Positions 23,847 to 33,938 of a stretch of DNA of 64,000 nucleotides are shown in pieces. This DNA comes from Nectonema munidae (lineage: Eukaryota > Nematomorpha > Nectonematoida > Nectonematidae): the NCBI GenBank assembly GCA_030549495.1, contig JAUIRK010001056.1:1-64000 (forward strand). The letters are read 5' to 3'. Position 1 is the first letter of the stretch; every line of letters starts with the position of its first letter. The notes beneath the pieces are model-generated. The model saw only the letters and a list, made by a program, of their open reading frames with translations. It was not told where the DNA came from and searched no databases. A program made the position numbers and the translations under genes.

Positions 23847-24284
23847 TATTCAAAGATTATTCGTACTGAAAAAATGATGGGTACTTCCCTTAAATTGTTA
23901 CCACTGTAAACATTATTGGTACACCTAATAATTATTAATATCCCACAGAAGGATCATTAGTAGATATAAAGATCAATTTTACACACAAAGATATGATAAT
24001 TTACATAAATGAATTAGCAAATTAGATTATCATCCAAATTAGTGAACAATATAAAATAAAATATAAGAATAATTTATGGTTAACTATATAAAATCTTAAT
24101 CAAAAGTAGATAATGTGTTTATTTAAATTAAAAATAAATTTGTACAAATCTAATGAAATCTTTACTTAATAATTAAAATTTTAAAGTAATACAATTAAGA
24201 AAAAAAATTTTAACTAAATAACTTAGTTTAAAGAAAATAGACTATTATTAACACCTTACATATTTAAAAATTATCTAGTGATTA
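23847..24284. repeat. Spacer 1, left part
   Basis: This AT-rich spacer matches 33,939-34,290 and 62,927-63,315. It begins TTATTCAAAGATTATTCG and contains CACAGAAGGATCATTAGTAG. It is interrupted at 24,280-24,284 (GATTA) by the composite insertion and resumes at 31,543. No coding sequence is seen. Confidence 0.85.
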
Positions 24285-24660
24285 AAGAAAGAAAGAAAGA
24301 AAGAAGAACTTTATTGATAAAGTGAAATAATAAATCATTCCAACATTTATCTTCGGAAGACCAGAAGGTTGTCACCGCTTGATTGATCTTTCCAACTATT
24401 CCAAAAAAAAGTGTTTTAAAGAATGTTTCTTGCAAAGATAAATATGATATACAATTTGTAGAGAATTAAGGGGAAAAAAAAAGAAAAAGAAATATATCAG
24501 AGGTCTGGCAAGACCTCCGGGGAGACAACACGCAAAACTTGCCAGCCTTATTATATATTTAAATGTGTAAATCGTAAAATGCTTAAAAAATATACTTAAA
24601 ATAAAAATTTTCAAAAAATATTTTACATACATATTGAAAGCCACATTTCAAAAATTCTAC
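24285..24660 (-). other. LINE 3'-tail-like segment
   Basis: A run of GAAA units followed by GAAGAACTTTATTGAT is the reverse of an AATAAAG-CTTT LINE tail. The sequence to the right includes the imperfect inverted pair GGTCTGGCAAG and CTTGCCAGCC around 24,503-24,547. No protein is encoded. It could be the true 3' end of the LINE found at 29-31.5 kb. Confidence 0.4.
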
Positions 24661-25047
24661 CTAAAAGTTAAAAAAATTTAACTTTGAAATTGCAGTTTTA
24701 TTTCATAAAAACTATATGATTGGTTGAAATGTTTATGTAATATATAATAATAATAATACTACTACCAATACTACTTTTTGAAAATTTTTACTTGTTTGAT
24801 TTGAAGAAAGAATTCAACTGTTTTTCAATATTTCTTTTTCATGATATATATATCATTAGAAAGCTTATCGTTTGCTACATACTCTAGAATAATTTATTTT
24901 TGCAAAAGTTTTAACAAATTTTAATAAATGGACTTTACTTCGAAAAATTTTGTCTAAATTTTTGAAAAAATTACGGACCACCTTTTTGTTTACGCATAAT
25001 GTGAAGATTTTTAAAAAAATTGAATGAAAATGATATCATTGGAAAGG
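24661..25047. other. AT-rich filler within the composite insertion
   Basis: No gene is seen. A short ATA/ATACT-rich tract lies near 24,742-24,775. Confidence 0.4.
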
Positions 25048-25741
25048 TATACTCTTTGTGGTTAACATAGGCTAGGTTATACAAATAAATATATTTTCAT
25101 TTTTCCAAAATCTGCTTTTATGTGAGTTCAGTCAAGTTTTATCTAGTTTCAAAAAATACCAATAATAATTAACGTTCTTAATTTATATAATATTTTTTCA
25201 ATATTTTATATTCACAAAGGTAAAATATGATTTTTTACATTTTAAAATTTCATAGTTGAAGAAAACTGTCGAAAATTAATATATATTTTTTACTTTTTAT
25301 GGGTCAGTAGTACAGGTCAGTATAATGTTTTTCTAATAAATTTAAAATTATTTTTAAAGTGAAAAATGTTGATCGAATGTACAAGATTTGAAGCTATACT
25401 CTTTGTGGGTAAAATAGGCTAGGTTTTACAAATAAATATATTTTTATTTTTCCAAAATCCGCTTTTATGTGAGGTCAGTCAACTTTTATCTAGTTTCAAA
25501 AAATACCAATAATTAACGTGATGAGTTTATATATTATTTCTTCAAAATTTTATATTCACAAAGGCAGAATATGGTTTTTAACATTTTAAAATGTCATAGT
25601 TAAATAAAACTGTCGAAAATTAATATTTATTTTTTACTTTTTATGGGTCAGTAGTATAGGTCAGTATAATATTTTTCTAATAAATTTTAAATTATTTTTC
25701 AAGTGAAAAATGTCGATTAAATGTACGAGTTTTGTTTGATA
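25048..25741. repeat. Tandem duplication A, 347-bp unit, two copies
   Basis: The phrase TATACTCTTTGTGG at 25,048 recurs at 25,395, and the following ~345 bases match at high identity, including TTTTATGGGTCAGTAGTA and GGTCAGTATAAT. The copies differ by scattered substitutions and a few small indels, so this duplication is older than duplications B and C next to it. Confidence 0.85.
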
Positions 25742-26238
25742 ATCGTAGTCTACTTTTATTTAGTTTAGATACAACCTTTCTAATTTTTAACGAAGGGCAT
25801 TCGTTATATTTATACCGACAGTGTGCGAGGAATAAATCACATTATTGATTGATTTTAGAGCATAATTATGCGAAGAAAGATGAACACATGTTGCATTACG
25901 CGTTTGTGAGCGCAGTGAATTCTTATCTCGCATACGCTTCACCACATCTTTAGCACGCGTGTGTGGTTTATTAATGTCGATTGAATGTACGAATTTTGTT
26001 TGATAATCGTAGTCTACTTTTATTTAGTTTAGATACAACCTTTCTAATTTTTAACGAAGGGCATTCGTTATATTTATACCGACAGTGTGCGAATAATAAA
26101 TCACATTATTGATTGATTTTAGAGCATAACTATGCGAAGAAAGATGAACACATGTTGCATTACGCGTTTGTGAGCGCAGTGAATTCTTATCTCGCATACG
26201 CTTCACCACATCTTTAGCACGCGTGTGTGGTTTATTTT
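25711..26238. repeat. Tandem duplication B, 264-bp unit, two copies
   Basis: The unit starting TGTCGATT at 25,711 recurs at 25,975 with only a few differences. Unlike its surroundings it contains CG-rich words such as ACGCGTTTGTGAGCGCAG and TCTCGCATACGCTTCACC, ending GCACGCGTGTGTGG. It overlaps the right edge of duplication A. No reading frame spans it. Confidence 0.88.
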
Positions 26239-26360
26239 ATCGGGCTAGTGTACGCTTAGTTTATTTGTAGTGTTCCTAGCTTAAATCTTAGTCAAATATT
26301 AAAACGCTTATAACTTTCACATTTCTCAACAAAATGCATCATGCGATATACCAAATTAAA

Positions 26361-27004
26361 GCATTTTTTATGGGCTTTCAGAATACATTACTTATATCAT
26401 AAGTACTTAAGAAATACCATTTTACTGTTTTTATTTTCCATGGGCTTCATACCATTAATTAGCAGATAAGGGATGCATTTTAAACTAAAGCTCCTTTCAT
26501 TAGGACAAATTTTTACCTATATTATGTGACAATTTCCAGCACAATTATAAAGCGACTCTACTCTCAGAATCTAAATTTATTTGTAGATTTTTATAAAATA
26601 GTATTAGTTTTTCCATTTTTTTTATAAATTAACCTTCGTTTTTTTTATTGGTCAGTATAATGTTTTTCTAATAAATTTAAAAGCATTTTTTATGGGCTTT
26701 CAGAATACATTACTTATATCACAAGTACTTAAGAAATACCTTTTACTGTTTTTATTTTCCATGGGCTTCATACCATTAATTAGCAGATAAGGGATGCATT
26801 TTAAACTAAAGCTCCTTTCATTAGGACAAATTTTTACCTATATTATGTGACAATTTCCAGCACAATTATAAAGCGACTCTACTCTCAGAATCTAAATTTA
26901 TTTGTAGATTTTTATAAAATAGTATTAGTTTTTCCATTTTTTTTATAAATTAACCTTCGTTTTTTTTATTGGTCAGTATAATGTTTTTCTAATAAATTTA
27001 AAAT
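26361..27004. repeat. Tandem duplication C, 322-bp unit, two copies
   Basis: The phrase GCATTTTTTATGGGCTTTC at 26,361 recurs at 26,683, and the copies are almost identical through GGTCAGTATAATGTTTTTC near their ends. The boundary word GTCAGTATAAT also occurs in duplication A, which suggests the events used shared short homology. Confidence 0.9.
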
Positions 27005-27307
27005 TATTTTTGAAGTTAAAAATGTAGATCGAATGTACAAGTTTTGTTGGATAATCGTAGTCCACTATTTATTTTTAGATTTTTATAAAATCATTTTAGT
27101 TTTTGGTTTTTTATAAATTAACATTAGTTTTTTACTTCTTTTGAATAATCATCCAAAATTTAAGTGCGGGTTTGATTTACACTTTGATTCGAAAAAAATA
27201 TGTTTTGGATAAATATTTTTTTATTATTGTTTACTGCATATAAATTTCTAAAGAGAAGATAAATAGATCAAAATATGTGTTTTAATCAATTTTTCTCAAT
27301 AAGTATT

Positions 27308-27460
27308 GAAGCTATGAGGTAGCAAAATATGAACAGAAAGTTTGATATTTTTTGATTTTTTAAAGAATATTTTTCGATTCTTTGATCACAGAATTTTATT
27401 TTGATTATTTGACAAATATAATATTTAAAATCGTCCAAATTGCAAAGTATAGGTATTTTA
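27308..27460. repeat. Diverged inverted copy of the palindrome's inner unit
   Basis: This segment (GAGGTAGCAAAATATGAAC onward) matches the right-arm units near 28,500 and 28,680, and in reverse the left-arm units at 27,971 and 28,132. It has a few differences (for example GTCC for GTGC) and lies outside the perfect palindrome, so the unit existed before the palindrome formed or was copied out of it. Confidence 0.75.
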
Positions 27461-27598
27461 AACAAAGCAGTAATATATTTGAAGAAATAATTTTCAGTAT
27501 AAAGAGTTTAGAAAACTCTTCTCTAATATGTAATGATATATTCTCATAACCTGTACGGTTGAACGCGGGTAGACAACTTGCGTTTTATCTCCAACCCG

Positions 27599-28310
27599 TA
27601 TATTACGATGATTCTTCTCCAACCTGTATTCTACGATGATTCATCTCCAAACTATATACTACAATGATTCATCTCTAACCTGTATACTACGATGATTCAT
27701 CTCTAACCTGTATACTACGATGATTCATCTTCAACCTGTATACTACGATGGTTTCTATTCCATGTACAAATAACTAGGGAGACAATGTTCAACTTTCTGT
27801 TCACATTCTGCTAGATGTAAGATTTGATATACCTCATTCGGGGAGACGATGCTACATAAGTTATTACCTATATACATTATACCTGTATACTACGATGGTT
27901 CATCTCCAACCTGTATACCGCGATAATTCATATCAAAGAATCGAAAAATATTTTTTAAAAAATAAAAAAATATCAAACTTTCTGTTCATATTTTGCTACC
28001 TCATACGATGTTACAAAAGTTATTACCTATACTTTGCAATTTGCACGATTTTAAATATTATATTTGTCAAATAATCAAAATAAAATTCTGTAATCAAAGA
28101 ATCGAAAAATATTCTTTAAAAAATCAAAAAATATCAAACTTTCTGTTCATATTTTGCTACCTCATACGATGTTACAAAAGTTATTACCTATACTTTGCAA
28201 TTTGCACGATTTTAAATATTATATTTGTCGAATAATCAAAGAATCGAAAAATGTTCAAATCAAAAAATATTTATTCTTTTTAAATATATCGTTGGCTCCC
28301 CTTACTTTTA
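27599..28310 (+). repeat. Foldback-like inverted repeat, left arm (712 bp)
   Basis: Every stretch compared is the exact reverse complement of 28,373-29,084 (paired coordinates sum to 56,683). The outer part is a 28-bp minisatellite with ACGATG at 27,605, 27,633, 27,661 (ACAATG), 27,689, 27,717 and 27,745, and again near 27,892 and 27,920. The inner part contains a ~161-bp direct repeat (units from 27,971 and 28,132). Short tandem repeats inside long inverted ends are typical of foldback (FB)-type elements. Confidence 0.85.
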
Positions 28311-28372
28311 AAATTGAAAGATAAACCTAGTCTTTAATAATTAATTTTTATCAAATTATGCACATACGTAAC
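28311..28372. other. Loop of the foldback-like element (62 bp)
   Basis: This unique AT-rich segment separates the two arms. It has no coding capacity. Confidence 0.8.
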
Positions 28373-29084
28373 TAAAAGTAAGGGGAGCCAACGATATATT
28401 TAAAAAGAATAAATATTTTTTGATTTGAACATTTTTCGATTCTTTGATTATTCGACAAATATAATATTTAAAATCGTGCAAATTGCAAAGTATAGGTAAT
28501 AACTTTTGTAACATCGTATGAGGTAGCAAAATATGAACAGAAAGTTTGATATTTTTTGATTTTTTAAAGAATATTTTTCGATTCTTTGATTACAGAATTT
28601 TATTTTGATTATTTGACAAATATAATATTTAAAATCGTGCAAATTGCAAAGTATAGGTAATAACTTTTGTAACATCGTATGAGGTAGCAAAATATGAACA
28701 GAAAGTTTGATATTTTTTTATTTTTTAAAAAATATTTTTCGATTCTTTGATATGAATTATCGCGGTATACAGGTTGGAGATGAACCATCGTAGTATACAG
28801 GTATAATGTATATAGGTAATAACTTATGTAGCATCGTCTCCCCGAATGAGGTATATCAAATCTTACATCTAGCAGAATGTGAACAGAAAGTTGAACATTG
28901 TCTCCCTAGTTATTTGTACATGGAATAGAAACCATCGTAGTATACAGGTTGAAGATGAATCATCGTAGTATACAGGTTAGAGATGAATCATCGTAGTATA
29001 CAGGTTAGAGATGAATCATTGTAGTATATAGTTTGGAGATGAATCATCGTAGAATACAGGTTGGAGAAGAATCATCGTAATATA
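28373..29084 (-). repeat. Foldback-like inverted repeat, right arm (712 bp)
   Basis: This arm mirrors 27,599-28,310 with no mismatch seen. Identical 80-residue reading frames in the two arms (27,993-28,235 on + and 28,448-28,690 on -) are a mirror effect, not two genes. The arm stops where a (TA)n tract and the 3' end of the LINE begin. The left-hand minisatellite continues a little further out (CCAACCCGTA), so the right arm is probably cut by the LINE. Confidence 0.85.
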
Positions 29085-29113
29085 TATTTATATATATATA
29101 TATATATATATAT
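29081..29113. repeat. (TA)n tract at the LINE 3' end
   Basis: About 33 bases of nearly pure TA/TATT separate the foldback arm from the LINE. Given the minus-strand orientation of the LINE, this is where its 3' terminal microsatellite would be. Confidence 0.65.
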
Positions 29114-31542
29114 AATGCATGTAGAAGTAAAATATATGTATTAAAAGATATTATAAGTAAGTTATGCGGTATCAAGATTGCATGAAAAACAATCAATAAT
29201 AGCACAATCCTGATTGTATTGAGAAACAAATGTATTGATAAGATGCTTTTTAAGTTTTTCAGTTTGTGTGATGTTAGCAAAGTTATAAAGTAGTTCATTC
29301 CAAAGTTTAGTTAATCTACTTTCAGGTGAATGCTTACAAATTGCTTTTCTACTTTTTAAATGCATTTTATTAGCACTACGAGTGTAGTAATTATGGACAC
29401 TGGAATTAGATTTAATCCAAGTATCAAACAAACAAGGAAACCAAAAACTTAGGATTCTTTGTAGAAACAAGCATGCTTTATATTTATAAAGATCTGGCAA
29501 TTTAAGCAAATTATTTTCGTAAAAAAGATTGCTAGTATGAGAGTATTTTTTTTATTAAACACAAGCCTTAATGCTGTTTTCTGTAAAGATAAAATCTTAT
29601 TGCAATTGACATAGCCCCAATTTTCCAAACTGTATGTAAGATGAGGTATGAATATTGTTTTATATAAAAATAACTTTATGTGGATTGGAAATCTGTTCCT
29701 TAGTTGCCTGAATAATCCTATTATGAATGATAGCTTTTCTTCAACTCTTTCAATATGCTTTTTCCAATTTAACTTTTCATCAAGTATGAGTCCAAGTAAA
29801 TTAAAACTCGATACACATTCAATGCTTTGCGGTAAATTTACAATTGAATTATTAGATGAAAAAAACATAATTTTAGATTTATTTAAATTAGCAAAGAGCG
29901 AGTTTTGAGATAACCAAGATGTAATTTTATGAAAAAAACTTGAGGACATACAAGAGGGTATGGGGTCCAGAATTGTTATATCGTCAGCATAGATATAATA
30001 TTTAAAATGAGTACAAGCATTGGGGAGATCATTTAAGTAAAGGGAAAAGAGGAGAGGCGATAAAATCGAGCCTTGTGGAACTCCTGCCCTAATCAAAGAA
30101 AGATTTGATAAAGTGTCATTTATGGCAACGCACTGTTGTCTCCTATTCAAATAAGAGCGCATTAAATTAAGAGAAGAGTTGTCCATTCCATACTTATCTA
30201 GTTTTAGTAATAATTTATTATGACTAATAGTGTCAAAAGCACTTGATAGATCAAGGAGAAAGACTAAAGGATGTATGTCTTTATTTTTACATTTATATAT
30301 GTCATTTATAAGAGTAGAGTGTAACATTTGTGTAGAATATCCCTTTCTATAACCAAATTGATTATGGAAGATTATATTTTTTCTGATATATAAGAGTTCA
30401 GTTGCAAAAACAAAAGTTTTTCAAGAATCTTAGACAGAGTTGGTATAATAGAAACAGGTCTATAATTTTCTCTTAGTTGTTTATCTCCTTTTTTAAATAT
30501 TGGTACTACTTTGGTTACTTTGAATATTTCTGGATAAACACTGTGTTCAATACACGAATTATATCCACTAAGAAGATACTTAACTATATATGGAAAAATA
30601 ATTTTCAGGCGATTTGATGATATTCCAAAATAGTCAGTTGAGGATGTAAGCTTTATAGATTTAAATGCAAGAATAATATCATAAACATTAACTTTTTTGA
30701 ATTTAAAAGAAGTTGAATGACAAGATAAAAAATTCAAGAAAGAAACGTCATTTGAATCATCAACAATGCTTTTTTCCAGAAAATTTTTATTTAGAATTTC
30801 TCCTATGCTGTAATCGTTAGTAATAATTTTATCATCACATTTCAAAGAAATTTTATTCATAGGCTTTTGTTTTATAACATTGTTTATTATCTTCCATGTA
30901 TCCTTTGAAGAATTCTTTTCTTCAAAAAGTTTTTTATAATATGAATTTTTCAAATAATTGATTGAATCTTTTATTAATCTATTAAGATTGTTTAACCTTG
31001 CTTTGAAAATAAAGTAAACAAAACCATTACTACTTTTCATTTTTTTGTATAATTTATTCTTCCTATTTATTATTTTTAAAAGAAATGGAGTCATCCAAGG
31101 GCTATAAGAACTTTTTTTCTCACTTTTGCTCAATAAAGTTTTTGTGGCCATTTGTTGAGCCGTAACAATCAGTTTAGTCAAAGTATAAAAGTAAATATCT
31201 GGATTATCAACAAAGAGATGCCAGGATATTGTTTTTTCTAATGCTTAAAAAAAACTTATAAATCTTGTTGGATAAAATTTTTTCAAATTGTAACTCTTTT
31301 GCTTCGTAGTATAAGGAAAACTCAAAAGAATGGGAAAATGATCTGAAATCAAGACGTCAATAACAATTGCATTAAAATTTCTAATATTAGAAGATATGAA
31401 AAAATTGTCTATTAAAGTATTATGTTGCGGGCGAGTAGTAGAGTTAATAGAGGGTATAAAAGAAAATGATTTCAGTAAATTCAAGAATTGTCTTATTTCA
31501 TTTGATTTGTCTGCTTTAAATAGATTCAAATTTATTTTATTT
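29114..31542 (-). mobile_element. CR1/Jockey-superfamily LINE, 5'-truncated
   Basis: From right to left on the minus strand: the end of an APE-type endonuclease (NTLIDNFFISSN and VLISDHFPILLSF, 31,529-31,245), a linker and N-terminal RT part with VPIFKKGDKQLRENYRPVSI (31,181-30,372), an RT core with FLLDLSSAFDTISHNKLL, AGVPQGSILSPLLF and the catalytic YADD (29,991-29,980), then a C-terminal HNYYTRSANK block (29,509-29,162). The RT catalytic motif is intact. Breaks are few: an in-frame TAA near 31,248, a one-base frameshift near 30,370 and another in a T-run near 29,548. That implies a moderately recent insertion. The 5' end within the endonuclease is missing. The assignment to the CR1/Jockey group rests on RT motif wording and is not clade-precise. 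Confidence 0.85.
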
Positions 31543-32225
31543 AGATTATCTTTTATAGAAATCAGAATATTAATTACAAGAACCCTGTTTTATTAAAAAT
31601 ATAAATTTAAAATAGTAACAAACAAACTAATTATCTTTCTTGAAAGAAAGAAAGAATTTATTGGAAAAAATGTACAATTTAGAATAAAAAATTACAGTAG
31701 TATTCAGTAGTTGAGCACACTCAGGACTAATTAAAGCTTGAGAAGGGTCTTTCTCAAGAATTTCTTTCTTTCTTTTTTCTAAAGAAATTTATTGAGAAGG
31801 GTAGGTATAAAATAAGTTGCAAAGGTAAAGCCTTGAGTTTTGAAAAGTGAAAATTTGATTTTTTAAAAATATTTAGTAAAATTTTTAATTTCTTTAAAAT
31901 TAAAAAGCATATTTCATTCTCTTTTGTTTTTAACGATGCTCTTTATTTAAAATATGAATTAAAATATATATTACTAGAAATTGTAAGTTCTCTTGTATTT
32001 GATCATTATCACATAGCATACACTGTGTGAAAGACAGGTTTCGGTGATTTAAACCTCACCAATTCCACTTTTGGGTTCAAATTATAAGGTTTAAACTGGA
32101 ATTTATTGGCTACGGATAATTGAAAGATTTTTTAACCCCCTTGAAATCCCGTTTTTCTTTTGTTCTCCCCTTGTAAGGGCTATTCACCCCTTTTAAATTC
32201 CCTATTTTTCACCGCCCCCTCTCTG
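31543..32225. repeat. Spacer 1, right part
   Basis: The spacer resumes after the composite insertion and matches 34,293-35,683 (minus the hAT insert) and 63,316-64,000. It contains GAAAGAAAGAAAGAATTTATTGG, split here as GAAAGAAAGAAAG plus AATTTATTGG (a LINE-tail-like motif), the inverted-repeat-like TTTCTAAAGAAATTTATTG, and TTGGGTTCAAATTATAAGG. GTTTAAAC at 32,089-32,096 is the uninterrupted counterpart of the hAT target in spacer 2. It ends TTTTTCACCGCCCCCTCTC, directly against array 2. Confidence 0.85.
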
Positions 32226-33938
32226 ACTGTGCCTGCCTGTGTTTAAGTGCTCCCTGTTTCTGTTTGCCTATTATTTATGTCCTACCTGTGCTTAAGTGCT
32301 CCTTGTTTATGCCTTCCTGTGTTTGGGTGTTCTCTGTTTGTGCCTTCCTGTGTTTGAGTGCCCTCTGTTGGTGCTTGCCTGTGTTAAAGTGCTCCCTTTT
32401 TGTGCCTGAATCTATTTAAGTGCCCCCTTTTTTTGCTTGCATATGTTTAAGTTTCCCTTGTTTGTGCCTCCCTGTGTTTAAGTTTTCCCTATGTGTGCTC
32501 CCTGTTTGAGCCTACCTATGTTTGAGTGCTACTTGTTTGTGTTTGCCTGTGTTATAGTGCCCCATGTTTGTGTGCCTCCTGTTTTTGCCTTCTGTGTTTG
32601 AATGCCCCCTGTTGGTGCTTACGTGTGTTAAAGTGGTCCCTTTTTGTGCCTGTCTCTGTTTAAGTGCTACCTGTTTGTGACTGCCTGTGTTTAATTCTAC
32701 CTTGATTGTGCTTGCGTATGTTGGGTTCTCCCTGTTTGACCTTGCTTGTGTTTAAGTGCTCACTATTTCTCCTTGCTTATTGTTTAAACCTGTGTTTAAG
32801 TGCTCCTTATTTGAACCTAACCGCATTTGGGTGATCACAGTGTTCTCTGTTTGTGCCTGCCTGTGTTTAAGTCAACACTGTTTGTGCCTGCGTGTGTTGG
32901 GTTCTCCCTGTTTGAGTGTCTGCCTGTGTTTAAGTACTCCCTGTTTCTCCTTGCTCTCGTTGCTTGTGTTTGGATGCTCCCTGTTGATTTAGTGCTCGTT
33001 GTTTGTTAATGCATGTGTTTGAGTTAATTCCACATTGTTTGTGCTTGCATATGTTGGGTTCTCCCTGTTTCTGCTTGCTTATTGTTTTAGTCCTATCTGT
33101 GTTTAAGTGCCCCTTGTTTGTGCTTGACCGTGTTTGGGTGCTCCCTGTTGATTGAGTGCTCGTCATTTGTTCCTGCCTGTGTTTGAGCGCTCCCTGTTTT
33201 TGCCTGTATGTGCTTCCTGTGTTTGAGTGCCCTTTGTTGGTGCTTGCCTGTGTTAAAGTGCTCCCTTTTTGTCCCTGAATCTGTTTAAGTGCTTCCTGTT
33301 TGTGCTTGCATGTGTGTAATTGTTCCCTGTTTGTGCCTGCCTGTGTTTAAGTCCTCCCTGTGTTTGAGTGCTCCTTGTTTGTGTCTGCCTGTGTTATAGT
33401 GCATGCCTCCTGTTTTTGCCTGCCTGTTGTTTAAGTGCTCCCTTTGTTATAGAACCCCGTATTTGTGAGTGCCTGCCTGTTGTTTAAGTGCTCCCTATTT
33501 GTGTCTGAGTCCTCCTTGTTTGTGCGTTCCTGTGTTTGAGTGTCTGCCTGTGTTTAAGTGCTCCCTGTTTCTGCTTGCCTATTGTTTAAGTCCTACCTGG
33601 GTTTAATTGTTTCTTGTTTGTGCCTGACCGTGTTAGGATGCTCCCTGTTGATTGAGTGCTCGTCGTTTGTTCCTACCTGTGTTTGAGTGCTCCCTGTTTT
33701 TGCCTGTATATGCTTCCTGCGTGTGCCTTCCTGTGTTAAATTTCTCCCTTTTTGTGCCTGAATCTGTTTAAGTGCTCCCTGTTGGTGCCTGAATGTTGTT
33801 TAAGTGCTCGCTGTTTATGCCTGCCCCCTGTTGGTGCTTGTTTGTGTTAAAGTGCAACCTTTTTGTGACTGAATCTGTTTAATTGCTCCATTTGTGCCTG
33901 AATCTGTGTTTAGGTGTTCGCTGTTTGTTCCTGGATGT
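32226..33938. repeat. 31-bp satellite, array 2 (about 1.7 kb)
   Basis: This is the same monomer as array 1, about 55 copies. Its first ~200 bases closely match the first ~200 bases of array 3 (GCTTAAGTGCTCCTTG, then TTTATGCCTTCC), and its last ~100 bases match the ends of arrays 1 and 3 (TAATTGCTCCATTTG). It is the shortest complete module in the window. Confidence 0.95.

Larger units (their letters stand above)
24285..31542. mobile_element. Composite 7.26-kb insertion in spacer 1, flanked by GATTA
   Basis: Comparison with the uninterrupted spacer 3 (63,300-63,330) shows that everything from 24,285 to 31,542 is extra. The insertion is flanked by GATTA at 24,280-24,284 and 31,543-31,547. Its left end is a GAAA microsatellite followed by ACTTTATTGAT, which on the minus strand is a LINE-like AATAAAG plus CTTT tail. 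Its right end is the 5'-truncated minus-strand LINE at 29,114-31,542. The simplest reading is one minus-strand LINE insertion later expanded by nested material (25.0-29.1 kb). Independent insertions side by side cannot be excluded. Confidence 0.6.

Noticed and set aside
27993-28690. Two identical 80-residue proteins on opposite strands
   Set aside because: They are mirror images created by the palindrome, in low-complexity AT-rich sequence.
31640-31800. Possible tRNA or SINE in the spacers
   Set aside because: No A/B box pair or cloverleaf could be drawn; the GAAA and TTTATTG motifs fit LINE-tail fragments better.
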